Positions 1 to 28,559 of a stretch of DNA of 64,000 bases are shown here, in pieces; the stretch's first letter is position 1, and the number at the start of each line of letters is the position of its first letter. The notes beneath the pieces are model-generated. The model was not told the DNA's origin. It saw only the letters and a program-made list of their open reading frames with translations, and did not search any database. The DNA lies in contig OY744614.1 in NCBI GenBank assembly GCA_963556255.1, positions 36,739,659 through 36,803,658 of the forward strand, given 5' to 3'. A program made the translations under genes and the position numbers. The DNA comes from Allolobophora icterica. Lineage: Eukaryota; Annelida; Clitellata; Crassiclitellata; Lumbricidae.

Positions 1-360
1 ATTACTGAATTTCTGGAAAATGCAAACGAGATAACCTAATAAGGAAACGAAATATGAAAGTGAGCGCCTATAGCAAATACAGTCGCTCGATTTCTAAACA
101 TGTTTGGCTAATTTTCTTGTGGCCTTCTGCACATGCTCACTTAGTAACATAATCAGATGAGGGGACTTCTGTCAAGTTCTGTGTAATCTACTGCATACGC
201 GTAAGATTCATAAGCTTAAGGAACACGACCAATGCTGGCAATGCACGCGTGGCATTGGGTGAACAGCAGACCAAATACATCCTAAGTCTAGACTCTAGAC
301 GTTGTCATCATTTCGATGCTTTATACTATTTAGCTGTGTTTAATTAGATAATCAGAGGTG
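1..360. other. No gene seen
   Basis: No open frame with recognisable protein similarity and no clear repeat boundary was seen in this left edge. Confidence 0.5.
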
Positions 361-530
361 CTCGATAGTGTAGTGGTAGCGTGCTGGACTGTCAATCGAG
401 TAGTCGAAGACACAATCAATTAGAGGAGACAAATGGAAATCCGTTACGTCCGAGAAACCAGTTGTCAAGCTACGGAGGTAATCGTAAACTCCAAGTTAAT
501 TAAGCGCGATTAATGCTAAGCGCAGAGAAC
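361..530 (+). repeat. tRNA-derived SINE head (truncated)
   Basis: The stretch from 363 has an A-box-like tRNA start (TAGTGTAGTGGTAGCG) followed by GTCAATCGAG. It matches the head of the SINE copies at 14190-14450 and 52905-53200, but the rest of that SINE is missing. Around 475-530 lies a weak copy of a LINE 3'-end motif (GTAATCGTAAACTCCAAG). Confidence 0.5.
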
Positions 531-666
531 CAGCGTATATATCCAAAGATGGCATATTAAGAGACAGTGGCAACGGAGTGGAAGTACACGCGGGTCTGTC
601 TGTACATCTATTCCTAGTAACCGCGATGCAGCTTCCGAGTTTCGTATTAAAATCTTGCAGCACAGC

Positions 667-1062
667 CAGTGTTTAATCTAGACGTCTTTGGGCGGGGGGA
701 AATGTCCCCCTCAGGATTGATGTTTCCCCCCAGAGGCCAGCAATATTACAATGTAGAGACCTTTAGGACAGGATAATTCCCCCCCCCTCCAGGATACATG
801 TGGATACATGGTTTCCCCCCGGAGAGATGATTTCCTAAAAAAAGGTCATGAACTTTTTTCAGAGAGTAATTGCTGTACAAAAAGTTACAAAATCGGACGA
901 AGGACTAAAAAAAAGACATCAACTTTTTTTAAGATGAAATTAGGAAAAGTCTGGAACCTTTCAAGATGGATGAAATCTTAGAAAAAAATCTTGTGTAAAT
1001 TTTTTTGTCCCCCCAGAAACCTTGTTTCCCCTCCCAGAAGAGGGGGACTAGATTAAACACTG
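667..1062. mobile_element. Non-autonomous DNA transposon with 9-bp target duplication
   Basis: The ends are inverted: CAGTGTTTAATCTAG on the left and CTAGATTAAACACTG on the right. The element is flanked by an exact 9-bp duplication CAGCACAGC (658-666 and 1063-1071). The interior has C/G runs and AAAAAGGTCATGAACTTTTTT-like blocks and no coding frame. Two relatives lie at 41524-41834 and 51178-51604, also with 9-bp duplications. A 9-bp duplication is typical of Mutator-like or Rehavkus transposons; that superfamily call is inference. Confidence 0.85.
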
Positions 1063-1639
1063 CAGCACAGCTGCCCCAAAATGAATGGGTTTCAAGCAGT
1101 GGCGTAAACTTGTCCAAAATATTCAGAGAGAGAGGGGTCTGGACAGTCAGCGAGTCTCAGAAGCTCAGGGCTAGACTTGACTGTCGTCACGGCTATTCAT
1201 CCGATCTTCGTTCAACGCAGCTTCCAGTTCAACCGATGATATCCATGTGCGCTTCCAGTGTTACGTAATAGGCCTACGTATGAAATGGGTGCGTTTCGTT
1301 TACATGTAAATTTGTTTCATAGCCTATTGAAGATATAAATAGGATTGTTTTCAATCTATTCATTATGAATTTCTATTAGTATTTCAGTTCTTTGTCTCTG
1401 TTTTTGAAGACGTTTGTCTATATTGAAACATGATATTTTAATATTTCAAGAAATTCTCCTCTCGATTTTGGGGTTGGGCAATATGCTCCTCCTCAATTAT
1501 TGGGGGTACGTGCCCCTGCTGCCCCCCAGAGTCTACGCCTATGGTTCAAAGGGCTTTTCGATCACCGTACGTGTAGTAACTCTGTTACAAAGACCGTTCT
1601 AGACCAAAAGATCTCCACCAATATACTCATCCCTCTGTC

Positions 1640-1735
1640 TCGCCCGTTAATTTAACCTCTCCTCCCCTTGCGCGGTCCTCCGCTGCTTTCCACTCACGAC
1701 TGAAACCGAACTCTTCAAGCTATCATGGGCATAAT
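1640..1735 (+). pseudogene. LINE 3' coding scrap
   Basis: The frame reads RSFHSRLK followed by a hydrophobic end, as in the C-terminus of the L2/CR1 reverse transcriptase polyproteins elsewhere in the window. It is only a fragment, followed by a MITE scrap near 1736-1810 with AAAGTGGGGG-type sequence. Confidence 0.35.
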
Positions 1736-2218
1736 TTGTGGGGGTGGGGGAGTACACGGGATACCAGCACCCCCACTTTTTGGACGGGGGTACCGTACTC
1801 CCACTTTTTAACAATGCCAATCAATATTTTATTATTATACCTTCCTCTCTTTCAGTCTTCCCCTTGCTTCATGCATGCAGACAGAGCGAGGAGTATGTAC
1901 CACCTACAAAAGTACGATACACAGGTCATCCGAGAGCCAGACGAACTGAGTCACAGGCGGTCAGACAAGAAGACTTTCAGGAGTTTCAGCCACACGTCAC
2001 CCGATAGACTGACTGCCGTGACCAGCCCGCAGGCGCCACACATCTAGATCGCGGCTACACTCCTCTAGGAAAGATCTGACATCACCCTTACTCTCCGCCT
2101 TATGGTTTTCATCTTAGCCATAACGGGATGTGAAGATGTAGGTCAAAACGCAAGCTTCTATATCCTTCATCAGTTACAGTAAACGTAAAAATGGACCCAC
2201 ACTCATATATATTGTCGG

Positions 2219-2642
2219 CAGTGGCGGCGATCTTGTCTGAGATGTGGGGGAGGGGGGCAAAGTCGGCAATGGTCTGGTCGATGACCTTTTTTAAAGGAAA
2301 TCATGTCCGAAATAAAAATTTTCTTTACTTTTCAGGAATTCATCTCCACAAAAACTTAAGGACTTTTCTACGAATTCTTCTTCTTTTTTTCCCTATTTTC
2401 TTCTTCTTTCTCTGAATTTTCGGGGGGGGGACATTTCTGCTAAAAACATTTCGTTTCTACCTAAAAACATTTCGTTTCTAACACATCTGGTCAAAAAGGC
2501 AGTGAAAACTCTCACGCGCAATTACATTTCTTGGCAATTTTTGGTGTTTCTTCAAAATTGGGGGGGGGCAAATGTATGGCGTGTCCCCCACTCTTAAATG
2601 TGGGGTCATGTCCCCCTCGACCCCCCTAGATCGCCGCCCATG
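2219..2642. mobile_element. hAT-like MITE, exact 8-bp TSD
   Basis: The terminal inverted repeats are CAGTGGCGGCGATCT and AGATCGCCGCCCATG. They are flanked by an exact 8-bp duplication ATTGTCGG (2211-2218 and 2643-2650). No coding capacity was seen. Eight-base duplications with a CA(G/T)NGGCG terminus fit the hAT group; the superfamily is inferred. A relative lies at 32454-32889. Confidence 0.85.
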
Positions 2643-3180
2643 ATTGTCGGCATTGATATGACTACTCACCCTACAGGCTTCTCACAATCTCGGAATCAAT
2701 AGGCCTAACTGTCCTTAGTCAAATATACCAGAGCCGGCTCGCTGAAGAAAGCTCCCTCCGTTACACAACAGAAGCATTTAAGACGTCGTTGATTTTGACT
2801 TATAGGCTACAAGTCGTGGTCCTGATATAGAAAATGGATAAATTTGTTCTTAAACGAAAACGAGTAAATGACATTATAGGCCAAGTCGATAAAAATTGTC
2901 ATTATGGAGGTAAGCTCATCAACGTTTTGAACGTTTCATAATCAGTTACTGGCAGGGTAATATGTCCAAAATAGTCTCCATGCGAAAAGATAAAGTGGAG
3001 AATAAATTGGTGACCCCACTTTTTAGACCAAAGTTACTCTCCTGGGAAGAGGCATGTTCCAGGTTTAAGTGAAAGACGGTCGAAATCTCTCGGTGGGAGA
3101 GTTGCGAACATCCGCCAATCAACAGCTAGTTCGCCGCCACCCTATAACCCCCTACTGACTGTCATCTATCCATCCTGAAT

Positions 3181-5200
3181 GTGGTTACTAGTGACGAATT
3201 ACGCCGCATTATCCTTTCATCGCCACCCAAGTCTTGCGAACTGGATCCTATTCCCACCTTCTTACTCCAGGAATTCATCGATATCCTGCTCCCCTTCTCA
3301 CAACACTCTGTAATCGCTCTCTTCAGGAATGCGACTTACCACCGACGCAGAAGAGATCAATCCTGATTCCTGCCTTAAAGAGTGATAGTCTGGATCCGGA
3401 TGTCCCTACGAATTACAGACCGATAGCAAATGTCACCTTTCTCTCTAAAATCATCGAAAAAGTCGTCGCTATGCAGCTCGTCGCTTACTTAGAGAAGAAT
3501 AATCTTCTGCCGTCAAGTCAATCGGGTTTCAGGAGATTCCATTCAACTGAGACACTTCTGCTTCGGCTTCTCTCAGACATCTACGGAGCGATTGACAGGG
3601 CCCAACTCACACTACTAGCACTCTTTGACGTCAGTGCTGCATTCGACACTCTAGACCATGAGATCTTGTTAGAACGGTTGCGTGTTTCGTTTGGCCTTTC
3701 TGGAGACTTTTATGAATGGATAAACTCATTCCTTTATGAACGTTCCCTCTGTGTGATCCATGGCACCACTAGGTCTTCATGGGTCCCTGCACGGTACGGG
3801 TTGCCCCAAGGCTCCGTCCTAGGACCTATTTTATACATCATCTACACCTCTGGTCTTTCGACGCTTCTGGCTGCACATGCAGTTCTGAGTCAGCAAATAT
3901 GCTGATGATGTCCAAGCATACATGCATTGCCTCTCTACCAATGCCATTCCAACAGTCCGGGTTATGAGTGGGACTTTAGATGCCATGGAAGCGTGGATGT
4001 CGTCAAATCGACTACGCTTGAACCCGTCCAAAAGCAAATTTATTTGGCTAGGCACGCGACAGCAACTCGCTAAACTTAACCTCACTGCTCTTGCAATTGA
4101 ATTCCCCAACTATAGGCCTACCTTCTCAACTCTTGTCCGTGATCTTGGTGTTTGGCTCGACCAGGAGCTTACTTTTGCTCCACAAATACACCGTCTTACT
4201 AGGGACTGCTACTACCAGCTGCGCCAGCTTCGCACTGTTACTCGTTCGCTAACGCCCAGTGCCACTGCTACACTGGTTCACTCCTACGTCACAGCGCGCC
4301 TTGATTATTGCTCATCGCTTTATTTTGGTCTTTCATCTAGTCGCATAGTGTGTTTACAGCGAGTTCTGCGCTCTGCAGCCCGTCTCATTGGGCATATTCC
4401 TAAACATGGCCAAGTCTCTAGATATATGCTGGAGGTCCTTCACTGGCTTCCTATGCGCTTACGCATAGAATATAGGATCGCTGCTTTAGTATGGCGATGT
4501 TGTCAGGGCCCTGCCCCTGCTTACCTTCGAGAGCTATGCTGCACAGTTTCAGGTGTCCAAGGCCGACGTTCCCTCCGCTCAGCGGGAAATGGGGTACTTT
4601 TAGTTCCACGACTATGCAAAGTCGAGCTTTTTCAGTGGTGGGCCCGGTAGTCTGGAATAGACTTCCCTTAGAGCTCCGCATGTTCCCTGGGGTCACCCCA
4701 TAGGCGTAGCTACATGGATGCAAGAGGAGGCATTTGCCTCCTCTTGGTTTTGCGAATTTAAAAATTCTCCATGTATTTTCTGAAGTAGACCCCAGGAGAG
4801 GTGGATTTTGCCTCCTCTTGATTTGTGTCGAAGAAAGTCCTGGAATGTGTTAACGACTAAAAAAAAAAGGTCATCAACTTTTTTCGTGACGAAATTAACT
4901 TTTTTCGTGACGAAATTTTAGAATTCTCAGAGCAAAATTCTGAAATTTTCAGAAGTTTTTTCGGACGCTGAAAAATTTCCCTCTGACCTCTGAAACAAAA
5001 TCGCCGCCACTGCATAAAAGTTTAGACAAGCAGTAGGCTAGTTGCCTCCTCTTGAATTGAAGTCTGGCTACGCCCCTGGGTCACCCCTGGCATATTTCTT
5101 GCAAAACTTAAAACTGTCTTATATGAACGTGCTGGTGTCGGGAGCGCCTCTGAGTAGTTCCCTTGAAGAGGCGCTATATAAATCTTCGAATGAATGAATG
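3181..5200 (+). pseudogene. Broken L2/CR1-type LINE reverse transcriptase
   Basis: A non-LTR retrotransposon copy. The reading frame shows reverse transcriptase landmarks: CELDPIPTFLLQ, NYRPIANVTFLSKIIEK, SQSGFRRFHSTET, LFDVSAAFDTLDHEILL, GLPQGSVLGPILY, the catalytic YADDV near 3898, then DLGVWLDQELTF, RLDYCSSLYFG, VLHWLPMRLRIEYRI and SVVGPVVWNRLPLELR. It is spread over at least three frames (shifts near 3240-3360, 3850-3900 and 4600), so it cannot make one protein. A MITE interrupts it at 4699-5078. Coding homology resumes at 5087 and ends with a GAGGCGCTATATAAAT-type 3' tail and a (GAAT)n microsatellite near 5200. The N-terminal endonuclease was not recognised, so the copy is probably 5'-truncated. 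The clade (L2/CR1/Crack) is inferred from motifs. Confidence 0.85.
4699..5078. mobile_element. MITE inserted into the LINE, 8-bp TSD
   Basis: The element begins CATAGGCGTAGCTAC and ends GGCTACGCCCCTG. It is flanked by an exact 8-bp duplication GGTCACCC (4691-4698 and 5079-5086). The insertion falls inside the C-terminal coding region of the LINE, so it is younger than that copy. The interior repeats a TTTGCCTCCTCTTG block and carries the AAAAAGGTCATCAACTTTTTT module seen in other MITEs here. Confidence 0.88.
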
Positions 5201-5284
5201 AATGAGGAGGTAGAGTTCCAGATGGAGGGACCGGAAAGACCAAACGTGTACCAGGAACAACATAGGCCCTACTTCCCAGCAGAT

Positions 5285-5470
5285 GCTGATCAAAAAAGTC
5301 CCCTATAGATTAATATTATATATACACACATTAATACTTTCGATAAAACTTTCATGTACACCAAAGCACGGTTAGCAGTTGGATTGCTTACTTACTTCAT
5401 TATACACTAATCTAATGACTTCTATAGCGCCGTTCTCATTACGCAAAAACACCAATCGATGGTCACTTAT
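5285..5470. repeat. Dispersed repeat, copy 1 of a roughly 1-kb spaced pair
   Basis: This block is about 95% identical by eye to 6287-6470 in the same orientation. It contains CTTTCGATAAAACTTTCATG and the common motif CTTCTATAGCGCC followed by CAATCGATGGTCAC. The latter recurs more weakly near 15420, 15540, 16630 and 22710. A partial relative (TATTAATATTATATATACAC) is at 56005-56030. Confidence 0.7.
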
Positions 5471-5559
5471 ATAAGGAACTCTCTACCATGGATGTTCCCA
5501 ACTCTCCCACCGAGAGATCGTAATAGTAATCGTAATCTCCAAACTTCTAAAGCGCGATT

Positions 5560-5720
5560 CGAATGTAGAAAGCCAGCAACTCAGAGGCTTTTCAGATAGA
5601 CCGAAGGATATTTAAACAAGTGATTGAGGAGGAGGATGGCATGGTCGACCGAGTCAAAAGCAGCGCTGACATCGAAGAGTGCAAGAAGGGAGACCCGGGA
5701 GCGATCAATGGCGCGTAAGC
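5560..5720 (-). pseudogene. Antisense LINE reverse transcriptase fragment
   Basis: The minus strand reads RVSLLALFDVSAAFDSVDHAILL, a reverse transcriptase core motif closely matching LFDVSAAFDTLDHEILL of the LINE at 3181. The fragment is flanked at 5525-5560 by AATCGTAATCTCCAAACTTC, an inverted LINE 3'-end motif. Confidence 0.6.
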
Positions 5721-5849
5721 CTATAGGCAAGAGCTAAAGCTTTCTTTATACGTTTCCAACTTGTACCAGTAAACGATTCGAGTTGTTTTTTAAAAGGAAT
5801 TTAACAGTAGGTAGTAGAAAAGTAAAAATTGAAAAAAATTCATGTCACT

Positions 5850-5935
5850 GCGCAGGCGGGTATCGAACTCGGTCCGTACACATCTGGTGAGTGACACGGT
5901 AGCAACCAGCTACGCGGCTCATCGCCAACAGGTAT
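5850..5935 (-). repeat. tRNA-like SINE head
   Basis: The minus strand has an A-box-like AGCCGCGTAGCTGGTTGCTAC and a B-box-like GAGTTCGATACCC at tRNA-like spacing. The flanks do not fold as a tRNA, so a SINE or tRNA-related repeat is more likely than a working tRNA gene. Confidence 0.4.
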
Positions 5936-6286
5936 GGTTTTAAGAGATATTTATGCAAGAGAAGTTCATAACGTCTTTGTGACGTTATAATGCTGTCGAG
6001 CTGGAGGATTCGGAAGGCGGGACTGTATAGTTTGAAAGATTTCAAAGAAGCAATTCGATCGTGTGCATGTTATAATTATGTAATTGTTTCTTAAATTTTT
6101 ATTTTCAGGAACGTATCGAGCTATAGGCCTATTGCGCTCTGTGCCAAGCGTGGAAAAATCAACCCCCCAAAAGTCCTAAAAAATGGCGCCCCTAAAAATC
6201 AACGTAATCAATGTATCAACCAAATTTGTGGTCTCGAATATTTTTTTTCACAAATATGTTCAAATGACAATTTTCACAAAAGCCCC

Positions 6287-6470
6287 CAAACCCCCTATCT
6301 ATTAATATTATATATACACACTTATTAAAACTTTCGATAAAACTTTCATGTACACCAAAGCACGGTTAGCAGTTGGTTTGCTTACTTACTTCATTATACA
6401 CTAATCTAATGACTTCTATAGCGCCGTTCTCATTACGCAAGAAACACCAATCGATGGTCACTTAAATAGC
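6287..6470. repeat. Dispersed repeat, copy 2 of a roughly 1-kb spaced pair
   Basis: Near-identical in the same orientation to 5285-5470. The pair could be a partial tandem duplication or two insertions of one family. No LTR features (primer site, gag or pol) were found between them. Confidence 0.7.
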
Positions 6471-6621
6471 AATCAATTTGAAGGATTATTATTAAAATTA
6501 TGTAGATGTATATTTACATTACATTTACAAAGTTCCCGTCTCCCAACGACCTATACATGACCAGAATTTGGTCTTGCGTAACGTACGAACGTATGCACCC
6601 ACCGCTCCACAGCTAAACGCC

Positions 6622-6622
<1 letters not shown>

Positions 6623-6692
<70 letters not shown>

Positions 6693-6830
6693 CACACACA
6701 CACACACACACTCACAAAGTCACACACACAGTCACACAGTCACACACACAGTCACACAGTCACACACACACACACACAGTGTCACACATGCACACACACA
6801 CACACACAAACACACGCACACACCGTCTGA
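6623..6830. repeat. (CT)n then (CA)n microsatellite
   Basis: A pure CT run of about 65 bases is followed by a CA-rich tract interrupted by CACAGT units. Open frames through it are low-complexity artefacts. Confidence 0.97.
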
Positions 6831-7034
6831 GCAAACACATTCCAGGCACAACTGTCGAGATTATTCATAGGCCTTACAAGGTCTCGCCAGACTGTCATGG
6901 CAAAGCAACTCGAGTTTGATTGATTGACGAACTGACTTCGCTTCATACAAGAAAAATGACTTGCAATCGGTTTTGATAATTACAAAGTGCAAAGCAGAAA
7001 CACAACCGTTCACGAATATTTCCAATAAAGAAAG

Positions 7035-7348
7035 CAGTGCCGGATTTAGGCATAAGCTAAAACAGCAACAGCTTAAGGCCTCATAATACGGAGGGGCCTT
7101 ACAAATTTAAGAAAATGTGTAGAACCTTATTAAATGGCATGGGTAGCAAATTACACCTTGCCTGAGTAAATGCATCAAATTGAAAACAACTTGAATTTTT
7201 CACTTTAAGTGCATTGCTATGAAATAATTAAAAGGCTTACATGTTTTCAAGTTTTGTGAGACCTTCTGGTGTAATTTGTTAATTAACAAGGGGCCTCCAA
7301 GCTTTATATAATTAGCTTAGGGCCTCACCAAGTCTAAATCCGGCACTG
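7035..7348. mobile_element. MITE with CAGTGCCGGATTTAG ends
   Basis: The termini CAGTGCCGGATTTAG and CTAAATCCGGCACTG are inverted. They are flanked by AAAGAAAG and AAAGCAAG, an 8-bp duplication with one mismatch. The interior also has inverted GCCTTA/GGCCTC blocks and no coding frame. Confidence 0.8.
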
Positions 7349-7788
7349 AAAGCAAGAAAACAATTCGTAACAGAAAAAGCAAAAATCCCTGTCCATGAAA
7401 CCATTTCCCACTGAACATGTGTACTATGCTAAGATGCTCATAAATGGCATGGCAACATGGAGCAGCCAGTGTTTCCATATGGGACCACACAGAGCCCATA
7501 TGGGTCCAATCAAATGCGTATGGTCATGTTGGCAGGCTATATGAATAGAAATCAAGAATCCGGCTACTAAAATGACTCATTACATTGATTACATACAGCA
7601 AAAAACAGCAAACTGTGCAAAAAAGTTCTCGAAATGGAAACAAAAACTATCGGGACATTGTACTGCAATCATGCAAGTCAGCTTATCATCACATACATAT
7701 AGCTGTTTGGACAGTTTCAGTCTTGTGCAGCGACTAAAACAGAGTCGAATGATTTAGCAAAGCAAACTTAAGAAAAAGCAGTCCATTA

Positions 7789-8047
7789 AGCTAGCCCTGA
7801 GTGGCAGCCATGGATATAAGTGTTAGCGACTTCATTTTCTTAGCCTCGGCATATGAGGCTGGGTGGCCAGTCCTCTCCCTCACCAGCTGATCTTCCCACC
7901 GACAGTGTACGGTCAGTGTACTCATTATGGATGAGTTGGTTAGGGGCACAGTGGGAACAGAAATCTTGAAGCAAATTTCTGCCCTGGTGGGGATTTGAAC
8001 CCCAACTTCTTGCTTGACTGTCCAGCATACTAACCTAGACTATCATG
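7789..8047 (-). repeat. tRNA-derived SINE, family A
   Basis: The minus strand begins with a tRNA-like head (A box near 8040, B-box-like GGTTCAAATCCCC-type sequence near 7995). It continues with the family core including CTCATATGCCGAGGCTAAG. Other copies lie at 14190-14450, 44713-44945 and 52905-53200. Confidence 0.75.
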
Positions 8048-8183
8048 CACCTTGTAAGAAACACCACAGTGAAAAATCTCATGCAGAGGTAACGTAGACT
8101 TGCACAGATTAGGTAAATGCTCGTCCTACTAGACGCAAGTACGAGTCGCTCTGGATGTTTCTGTGATGCCTTCTAAGGGACAA

Positions 8184-8601
8184 TCCAAGGTGCAGAGGCA
8201 GTGCACATATCTAGTGCCCCAGTTACACCTCAAGGGTTGGTGACTTACCACGAACGGAAGTTTATCAATGCATAACAATTTCATGTTCGTAGCTGCAAAA
8301 TCTTCATTCATACGTTGTTTAAAATGGACTATCTTACAAGATGTTCCAGAACTGAAATCTAGACAGTGCAGTTAAGTCTACATTCTAAATTGTCCAAGGT
8401 GCAGAGGCAGTGCACATATCTAGTGCCCCAGTTACACCTCAAGGGTTGGTGACTTACCACGAACGGAAGTTTATCAATGCATAACAATTTCATGTTCGTA
8501 GCTGCAAAATCTTCATTCATACGTTGTTTAAAATGGACTATCTTACAAGATGTTCCAGAACTGAAATCTAGACAGTGCAGTTAAGTCTACATTCTAAATT
8601 G
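8184..8601. repeat. 209-bp tandem duplication
   Basis: The block starting TCCAAGGTGCAGAGGCAGTG at 8184 is repeated from 8393, almost base for base, to about 8601. The near identity suggests a recent event. It lies downstream of the chloride exchanger stop codon, possibly beyond its 3' UTR. Confidence 0.93.
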
Positions 8602-8999
8602 GCCTTTTCACTTTTCACTAAATTGGCCTTCTGTGAACTTATCTACAATGACCATTGTTGGTGATTGTGTAATGCTGCTGCAAGCACCAAGCACGACGTT
8701 AACAAAAACCACCTTTCCCAAATGCTTCATTGCTAACATCAACGAGTGTTTAAAAAACGCTAACGAAAGTAACCACTCCAGTCCTCAGAACCTGTAGTTA
8801 CCAACTGTATCTATCACAAGAAAAAAGACATCCATCATTTAGTGATTTCTGCAAAGCCTCTTCTTCCTTGGCCAAAACAACATATATTACATGACATCAG
8901 TCATTAACCCCTCTAGCTACACAAGGCAGGTTATGTCAAAATTAGGCTTAATTTTTCCTTCATTATAGGTCATACTGATGCTGGAAAATGGGTTGCCTG

Positions 9000-10030
9000 A
9001 TTTCCCCTTACCGTTAAGGAGAACAGAAAGTCTGTATAACATATCACACGACAAAAACCCAAACACATGCAAACAATATTCACAGACATTGTCATAAGAA
9101 ACACACAAAAACTAGTAAGGCTTTGGCAAAACAAATAAAAACCCCAAAACAAAACTCTCATAAATAAACAAACTGCTCAAAATGTGATACTTTTGCAACA
9201 TGTAACTTGATGTATATAAGCTGATGGAAAATGCGGGTCCACAGGGCTATAGGTAATTTTTTTATCAAATGTTACAATGCTTCTTCATCAAGTCAACTCG
9301 AAAATGCTTATCATACCATCATTAAAGCAGTTGTTACCTACCCCTCCCTTACCTTTTATGTATACAAAGCACTTAACCATAGTGACTATGAAACAAACAT
9401 AATTACTAGAACAGACACATACATCATGTTGTATTTTAGTGATTCTTACACAGAAATCCTCTCCATTGACCAACTTAACATATATATCTTCTGACATATG
9501 ATACTTGATATGATACTTCAGCCTTTGCCAAGACAAGGCTGTGGGCAAGATGCCTTCAAAACAGACCACAGACTTAACTTCCCCATGGTTAAACCACCCC
9601 AATTCCAGAAAAAAATCATTTGCCCTTGCCTTTAGGGAGAATGGAGAGCCCTGTGTAACATGATATCGCAAAACAAAAACAAAACAATTGTAACAGACAC
9701 TGTCATAGAAAACAAATAAAAACTAAAAAGGCTTTGGCAACAAACAAAAAATAAAAAAACTCTCATACGTAAACAAACTGTTTTCCCAGTCATGCAAAGT
9801 GTGATACTCTGGCAAGACTTTGGCAAGACATAACTTCTTCAAATTAAGCCGATAGAAAATGTTGGTCCACTGAATGTTACAACGCTATAGGAAATTAATC
9901 AAATGTGACAATGATTCTTTATCATGACAAATGCTCTCTTGAGGCTGGTAAGTTGATAGGCAAGGATATGCTTATCATACTTTCACCAAAGCAATTTTTA
10001 CTTGCCTGTCCCTTACCTTTACGACTGCAA
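9000..10030. repeat. Diverged direct duplication of about 0.4 kb
   Basis: Roughly 9000-9375 and 9625-10030 share the same order of blocks: AAACTCTCATA, GTAAACAAACTG, TGTGATACT, TCAAATGT-ACAATG and CCTTACCTTTA. They differ by many substitutions and small indels. No coding potential was seen. Confidence 0.65.
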
Positions 10031-10039
10031 AGCACTCAC

Positions 10040-11400
10040 CCAACACTATGTATGCATGTACACAGCTGAACATTTCTTGCTAAAATCTTCTATTGCCACT
10101 ACATCACGCATTCAAAGAAAACTTCTCAGCATAGTTATGGCCAAATGCAACTGCAGTGTTGGACTATGACGTCATACATCATAGTGGACTCTGGAAGGGG
10201 AAAGTAATTCTGAACGGGGTGTATATAGAACAAGCCAGACGGTGAAGTGAGAGAGATATGTTTAATAAACCAGTAATAAGACTGAATTCGACTTCTACGA
10301 GTAGTCTGTAAGGATGCCATAACTACAATTGAACAAAACCGAGTCAAGTGACTACCCTGTTTAAGTCTACAACGGGAAGCGTAAAAATGAAACACAGATC
10401 ACCGACAGATCATTTATGATTTTTCTACGATACACGGATTGCTTCCAAGGAACTGTCCTGAAACTTTACATCAGTAAGAAGCAAAAACAAAAGTACTTTA
10501 CATTGAGGGAAGCGCAAGACTTTGTATTTGCGCTGACGAAAATTTGAAACTACAGCCACGATACATCTGCTGTCAATTTTATCATATAGAAAAATTCTTT
10601 AGAAACTACCTGAACAATCTGTATAATATTTACGCAAACCATGCACTTGGTATGAATGTAAAAATCAGAGTTGCAGTATTCTTGACAAAATCATGCAAAG
10701 CAAATATCCCAATTACGGCAGCAAGGGTTTTATAATCGAGTAGCAGGCACTAGAACACAACAGAAGAAAATTAGGTACATCATCGACAAATATCAAAGCA
10801 AAGTAATAAGCGCATATCGTTTCGAAGATAGATTACCAAATAATAAACACGTTTGCAGTTTAAAGACGCTTGCGACGAATTTAACAACTTTAGCCGTTAA
10901 ACGACAATGCCTCTCAACAAATAAATATAGCAAAAATATAAATTATCAGTTGAGCCAAAACAAGCCATCTGGCTGGAATGCTCATTAATATAAACTGTCT
11001 CGTACTTAACATACAGTATGGCTAGTGTATAGTATTACCGGTACCTGGAAGCAGTTTATGCCATGGAAAGCTTTCCAGCCAAACTAGTTTGTGCTTTTGC
11101 CGTACAGCAAAATTTACTAGGACATGTGGCCTATCGTTGAAAAAGGAATGCAGGTTGTAAGACTAGGCAACATGTACAACTGGTATTTGGCTCTGAAGTC
11201 ACACAGATCACGGAAAGTTTGACTAACATCTTTCCAATCCATTCCGAAAACACTACATAACGACTTTTGAAAAACTGTAAAAAAGTTCCAACAATGAACT
11301 GGTAGAGAGAGCAAGTGCTGCTGCCACCTGGCATCATAGTTGAACGGTCAATTCGGTGCCGATTGAAGCAAACGTTGAACAGTGTCTGTTGGCAGCTAAG
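10040..11400. other. No gene seen; probable 3' UTR or flank of the chloride exchanger
   Basis: This AT-rich stretch lies immediately downstream (minus strand) of the exchanger stop codon at 11401. No conserved coding frame was recognised. I could not fix the polyadenylation site. Confidence 0.5.
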
Positions 11401-28550
<17,150 letters not shown>

Positions 28551-28559
28551 TAGTCTGAT

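Noticed and set aside
5285..6470. LTR retrotransposon bounded by direct repeats
   Set aside because: The repeated 180-bp blocks lack LTR ends, a primer site and any gag/pol coding between them. The middle holds an antisense LINE scrap and a tRNA-like head instead.
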